From Marinifilum caeruleilacunae (GTDB taxonomy: Bacteria; Bacteroidota; Bacteroidia; Bacteroidales; Marinifilaceae), in the NCBI RefSeq assembly GCF_013141825.1, contig NZ_RZNH01000015.1:1-64000 (forward strand): a stretch of 64,000 nt of DNA, given 5' to 3'. Of the stretch, positions 60,469 through 64,000 are shown piece by piece. The first letter of the stretch is position 1. The number at the start of each line of letters is the position of its first letter. The position numbers were made by a program, and so were the translations under genes. The notes under the pieces are model-generated. The model did not search any database. It was not told where the DNA came from and saw only the letters and a list, made by a program, of their open reading frames with translations.

Positions 60469-60517
60469 CATTAAAAAATCTTCAAAATACCCCGGTATTC
60501 TTTTTGATTTTTTAATG
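60469..60517. repeat. Inverted repeat with CATTAAAAAATC arms
   Basis: CATTAAAAAATC (60469-60480) pairs perfectly with GATTTTTTAATG (60506-60517). Inside is the palindrome AATACCCCGGTATT (60486-60499). It lies 70 bases before the resB start codon. Confidence 0.7.
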
Positions 60518-60586
60518 CAAATCCCGAATAAATATGATTTTCTGTGAACGATATTTTTAATCGGACTCAGGTTAATAAATTAAGAT

Positions 60587-61828
60587 ATGAGTAAACCCAC
60601 TAAACCATTATGGCAAACCCCATGGGGATATGCCGAGAGTTTTTTAATAGCATTTGGATTGATAATTATTGGATTTCTTCTTGAATTTACAATACAAAGC
60701 TCTACAGGTACATCCATTCGTTATCCAATGAATCTGATTTTAGGAGCTGTATTCCTGGCGCTCTTATTGGGTTTTTACCGATTGATTCGAAAATCAAGTC
60801 TGTTCCTGTTTTTATCAGGAATACCCGCTTCAATCGGTGCAATAAGTGTTCTTACACTTTTGGTTATTATAATGGGACTTACTCCGCAAGTGCCAATGCA
60901 AGAAGAAAATCTGATCACAAAACTGAGTTTAAATCAGTTGACTACTTCCTGGCCTTTCCTATTCATTAACTTTTACTTGCTAATCGTATTGGCATTGGTC
61001 ATCATTCGAAAAAGTATTCCATTTAAAATGAAGAACTGGGGCTTTGTTTGCAGTCATTTAGGTTTATGGATTACCATATTTGCCGCAGGTTTAGGTTCTG
61101 GCGATCTGATGCGCCTGAAAATGGATTTACATGAGAATAAAACGGAGTGGAAAGCTTACGATGACAAAGGGAATTACTACGAATTGCCACTTGCCATTAA
61201 ACTGAATGACTTCATGATCGACGAATTTAATCCGAAGTTGGCAGTTGTTGAAAACGAAACAGGAAAACTGTATGAACCAAGCAAACCATCTATGATCATG
61301 ATTGAAAACGATTTGACTACTCAATTGCATGATTGGTCGGTTACAGTAGATGAGTTTTTACCTGTATCGGGAAGAGCAGGAGATAAATACCATCCATTAC
61401 ATGATTTTGGTGCTGCTCCTGCTGCCAGAGTGAGCGTTAGCACAAGTACCTCAGAAACTCTAACGGGTTGGATTTCTTGCGGTAGTTTCAATCGACCACA
61501 TGAATCGCTTAAACTAAACGAAAACTATTCCTTGTTGATGACAGTGCCGGAACCAAAGAAGTTTTCTTCTAAGGTTACCATATTTACTCCTGATGGAAAA
61601 AAGGAAGAACAGGTTCTTGAAGTGAACAAACCACAAAGTGTAAATGGGTGGAAAATTTATCAATTAAGTTATGATGAGAAAATGGGGAAATATTCCACTT
61701 TAAGTGTGGTTGAAGTCGTAAAAGATCCTTGGCAAATTTATGTGTATATCGGCATTTTCATGATGATGATTGGATCCATTTACATGTTTTGGAGAGGTAA
61801 TAAAGTAACAATTAACAACGAGCAGTAA
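60587..61828 (+). CDS. resB: ResB-like cytochrome c biogenesis protein (System II, split form)
   Basis: The 413-aa protein has four membrane helices (about 12-33, 41-62, 70-97, 115-140) plus one near the C-terminus (about 383-403). Between them is a beta-rich extracytoplasmic domain with YYELPLAIKLNDFMIDEFNPK and WKIYQLSYDEKMGKYS. This matches ResB/CcsB, the chaperone half of the System II synthase. It lies 10 bases before the CcsA gene. Together they form a second synthase besides the fused ccsBA. The place directly after nrfHA suggests service to NrfA. Confidence 0.85.
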   Translation: MSKPTKPLWQTPWGYAESFLIAFGLIIIGFLLEFTIQSSTGTSIRYPMNLILGAVFLALLLGFYRLIRKSSLFLFLSGIPASIGAISVLTLLVIIMGLTPQVPMQEENLITKLSLNQLTTSWPFLFINFYLLIVLALVIIRKSIPFKMKNWGFVCSHLGLWITIFAAGLGSGDLMRLKMDLHENKTEWKAYDDKGNYYELPLAIKLNDFMIDEFNPKLAVVENETGKLYEPSKPSMIMIENDLTTQLHDWSVTVDEFLPVSGRAGDKYHPLHDFGAAPAARVSVSTSTSETLTGWISCGSFNRPHESLKLNENYSLLMTVPEPKKFSSKVTIFTPDGKKEEQVLEVNKPQSVNGWKIYQLSYDEKMGKYSTLSVVEVVKDPWQIYVYIGIFMMMIGSIYMFWRGNKVTINNEQ

Positions 61829-61838
61829 AAAAGAAGAT

Positions 61839-62624
61839 ATGATTTGGAACTATTTTTTAATGGCGGCAGGTGTGAGTTCTGCAAGTTGGATATTATCTGC
61901 ATTGATACCCAAAAAAGAGATACTTAGAAATGCACTGGTACTTACGGGAATTCTGAGTATGGCCATTTACATTGGCTTTCTATGGACCAGTTTGGAACGG
62001 CCTCCTTTACGAACTCTAGGTGAAACCAGGTTATGGTATTCTTTTTTTATTTCTATTATTGGCTTGATTACCTATTTTAGATGGAGATATTTATGGATGT
62101 TGTACTACTGTTTGTTCATGTCCTTGCTATTCTTGTTCATAAACTATTTGCATCCCGAAAATTTTTCGAAAACATTAATGCCTGCTTTGCAAAGTCCATG
62201 GTTTGTACCACATGTGGTGGTTTATATCATTTCATATGCATTTTTGGCGGCTTCAACTCTTGTAGCCATTTATGGTTTGTACCAAATTAAACGCGATAAA
62301 TTCGAGGAAAAATATATGCTTGTCGCCGATAACCTGGTTTACCTTGGCTTTGCTTTCCTTACATTTGGCTTGCTGTTTGGAGCTTTATGGGCGAAAGAAG
62401 CCTGGGGGCATTACTGGACCTGGGACCCAAAAGAAACCTGGGCTTTTATTACCTGGATGGGATATTTGGTTTACATTCACCGCAGGTATCAGAAACCTAA
62501 AAAATATGTATCAGCTTTATGGATATTGGCACTTGCCTTTGTAATTCTTCTGGTTTGTTGGTTTGGTGTTAATTATATGCCTTCAGCACAATTTAGTGTT
62601 CATACCTATAGCATGCAGCCTTAA
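61839..62624 (+). CDS. ccsA: CcsA-like cytochrome c haem synthase (split form)
   Basis: The 261-aa membrane protein has about eight helices and the WWD haem motif LWAKEAWGHYWTWDPKETWAF. The flanking histidine positions lie in PWFVPHVVVYIISYA and VYIHRRY, and GVNYMPSAQFSVHTY near the end resembles the usual His-containing terminal loop. It exports and attaches haem together with ResB, encoded 10 bases upstream. It is a separate copy of the function fused in the ccsBA gene at 53227-56301, and a terminator follows. Confidence 0.9.
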   Translation: MIWNYFLMAAGVSSASWILSALIPKKEILRNALVLTGILSMAIYIGFLWTSLERPPLRTLGETRLWYSFFISIIGLITYFRWRYLWMLYYCLFMSLLFLFINYLHPENFSKTLMPALQSPWFVPHVVVYIISYAFLAASTLVAIYGLYQIKRDKFEEKYMLVADNLVYLGFAFLTFGLLFGALWAKEAWGHYWTWDPKETWAFITWMGYLVYIHRRYQKPKKYVSALWILALAFVILLVCWFGVNYMPSAQFSVHTYSMQP

Positions 62625-62645
62625 AGCAAACTAAATTCTATAATA

Positions 62646-62680
62646 TAAAAACGCCGATTCATATGAATCGGCGTTTTTTA
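62646..62680. terminator. Bidirectional terminator between ccsA and alaS
   Basis: A 32-base perfect palindrome, AAAAACGCCGATTCAT and its complement, is followed by T residues on both strands. It serves both convergent genes. Confidence 0.9.
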
Positions 62681-62703
62681 TACTTGTAGCTTAAAGCTTT
62701 TAA

Positions 62704-64000
62704 TTATCCTTCAATTTTGTGAAGTACCATTTTCTTTGCAGTTTCGATAGCTTGTTGCAATCCTTTTGGATCTTTACCACCTGCCGAAGCGAAGAATGGT
62801 TGTCCACCACCACCACCTTTAATTTCTTTGGCAGCTTCGCGAACAATATTTCCTGCGTGTAAATCGTATTCTTTCACCAGGTTATCAGAGAACATGATTG
62901 TTAAGTTTGCTTTTCCACCCAAATCAGCTCCTGCGATAAATACAAGGTTTTCAACCTCACCTTTTAATTGGAAGGCAATATCTTTTAATTCTCCTGCATT
63001 TTGAACCATTACCGTATCAGCAATAATTCCTACATTGTTTGTAATAGAAATGTTGGCCTTTAAATCATTCTTGGTAACCTTTAACTGATCTGCCATGAAG
63101 GCATCCAGATCTTTTTTCATATCAGAATTTTGAGAAATCAAGTCTTCAATATTCTTAATCAGATTTTGATTAGACTTAAAAATTTTCTCGATATCACGCA
63201 AAGTATTTAATTTATCGTTGATGTATTGCTCAGCTTTGTCGGCAGTAATTGCTTCGATACGACGAACACCAGCAGAAATAGCACCTTCTGATGTAATTTT
63301 GAATAATCCGATTTGACCCGTTGCATCCACATGAGTACCTCCACACAGCTCAACCGAGTCTTCGAATTTTACAACACGTACCAAATCGCCGTATTTCTCA
63401 CCAAACAATGCCATTGCTCCCATATTAACCGCTTCGGTCATTGGAATGTTATTGTGAATATCAACAGCAATATTTTCTCTGATCTTCTTATTGACAATTG
63501 CCTCTACCTTTGCAATTTCCTCTTCACTTACTTTTTGGAAGTGCGAGAAGTCGAAACGCAAGTGATCAGGATTTACCAATGAACCTTTCTGCTCAACATG
63601 ATCGCCTAATACTTCGCGTAAAGCGTGGTGCATAAGGTGAGTAGCAGTATGATTGTTGGCTGTAAGTGTTCTTTTACTTCCACTTACTACAGCTTTAAAT
63701 GTTGCTGTTGGATCGTTTGGTAACTCTTTGGCAAAATGAACAATTAAGCCATGCTCTTTTTTGGTATCGATGATAGAAATTTTCTGACCATTGGCTTCGA
63801 TATAACCGGTATCGCCAACCTGTCCACCACTTTCTCCATAGAAAGGAGTGATATTGAATACCATCTGATAAGAATCTTTTCCTTTGCTCGAAATTTTTCG
63901 ATAGCGAGTAATTCTAACATCAGTGCTTAGGTAATTGTAACCAATAAATTCTTCAACATCGTCTTTTAAAAGCTCAACCCAATCGCCAGTATCAACCGAA
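62704..64000 (-). CDS. alaS: Alanine-tRNA ligase, 3' part (5' end beyond window)
   Basis: The frame is open through the right edge, so this is the C-terminal 432 residues of alanyl-tRNA synthetase, not a complete protein starting at an internal Met. Upstream of MVFNITPFY the frame reads DDVEEFIGYNYLSTDVRIT, as in AlaS. Visible parts are the end of the tRNA-binding region, the editing domain (NNHTATHLMHHALREVLGDH and VELCGGTHVDATGQIG with zinc ligands), a coiled coil and the C-Ala domain ending GGGGGQPFFASAGGKDPKGLQQA. The enzyme charges tRNA-Ala and clears mischarged Ser/Gly. Confidence 0.95.
   Translation of the reverse strand, partial: SVDTGDWVELLKDDVEEFIGYNYLSTDVRITRYRKISSKGKDSYQMVFNITPFYGESGGQVGDTGYIEANGQKISIIDTKKEHGLIVHFAKELPNDPTATFKAVVSGSKRTLTANNHTATHLMHHALREVLGDHVEQKGSLVNPDHLRFDFSHFQKVSEEEIAKVEAIVNKKIRENIAVDIHNNIPMTEAVNMGAMALFGEKYGDLVRVVKFEDSVELCGGTHVDATGQIGLFKITSEGAISAGVRRIEAITADKAEQYINDKLNTLRDIEKIFKSNQNLIKNIEDLISQNSDMKKDLDAFMADQLKVTKNDLKANISITNNVGIIADTVMVQNAGELKDIAFQLKGEVENLVFIAGADLGGKANLTIMFSDNLVKEYDLHAGNIVREAAKEIKGGGGGQPFFASAGGKDPKGLQQAIETAKKMVLHKIEG

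Larger units (their letters stand above)
60215..60586. other. 372-bp spacer with a terminator and two long inverted repeats
   Basis: Between nrfA and resB the sequence holds the nrfA terminator (60238-60270), a 21-base inverted repeat (60362-60418) and a 12-base-arm inverted repeat with a palindromic core (60469-60517). No ORF is seen. The density of paired sequence is unusual and suggests an RNA or protein-binding control region for the second System II operon. Confidence 0.6.

Noticed and set aside
62704..63864. A 386-aa complete protein starting at an internal Met
   Set aside because: The frame is open to the window edge and the upstream residues continue the alanyl-tRNA synthetase sequence, so it is the 3' part of alaS.

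Overview
This 64-kb window looks like chromosomal sequence of a marine or sediment, facultatively anaerobic Bacteroidota, most likely order Bacteroidales/Marinilabiliales. That placement is inferred, not measured. It rests on AT-rich DNA, weak Shine-Dalgarno sites, TAnnTTTG-type -7 promoter boxes, type IX secretion (T9SS) components, the Bacteroidota-style fused branched-chain 2-oxoacid dehydrogenase E1, a Na+-translocating NADH:quinone oxidoreductase, several sodium-linked carriers and an NrfHA nitrite ammonification cluster. No rRNA, tRNA, CRISPR or phage genes were seen. The only mobile DNA is the end of an IS3-type element at the left edge.

Layout. 1-143: end of an IS3-family element. 186-7251: outer-membrane protein, membrane class III cyclase, nitroreductase, proline dehydrogenase, Skp/OmpH-like chaperone, GT2 glycosyltransferase and a DivIC/FtsB-type division protein. 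7514-10842: P5C dehydrogenase, which completes proline catabolism with the proline dehydrogenase, and an NhaC antiporter. 11079-13565: overlapping lipoprotein, LytS-type kinase and LytTR regulator genes. 13649-15000: biotin synthase preceded by a small conserved-looking ORF. 15279-16568: T9SS plug protein. 16776-24440: nqrABCDEF, the flavinyl transferase apbE, and two tiny membrane proteins on the opposite strand, one with a four-cysteine tail resembling the NQR maturation factor NqrM. 24673-30430: E1 alpha-beta fusion, a GNAT enzyme set among RNA-like hairpin units, and a second NhaC protein.

30585-42901: YqgE, then a long minus-strand block (aminotransferase IV, HAD phosphatase, rhomboid protease, PorE-like, PorP/SprF-like, CHU_C/type B sorting protein, holA, AMP nucleosidase), a stand-alone HsdR-N nuclease fold, a GNAT enzyme and a 1047-aa beta-propeller protein ending in four SPOR-like repeats. 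43144-53086: E2 acyltransferase, recR, sodium:solute symporter, ChaN-like lipoprotein, RDD protein, TonB-C protein, secreted protein, double-FKBP lipoprotein and a sensor kinase. 53227-62624: a cytochrome c maturation and nitrite reduction region with a fused ResB-CcsA protein, a porin, nrfH, nrfA and a second, split ResB/CcsA pair. 62704-64000: 3' part of alaS.

The energy theme is coherent. NQR builds a sodium gradient that the NhaC proteins and the symporter can use. NrfHA drains quinol electrons to nitrite, and two System II haem synthases supply c-type haems. The strongest leads are the NqrM-like small protein, the duplicated cytochrome c synthases around a CXXCK-type NrfA with long inverted repeats, the propeller-SPOR architecture, the small ORF before bioB, and three related hairpin-ended intergenic units around the GNAT gene.
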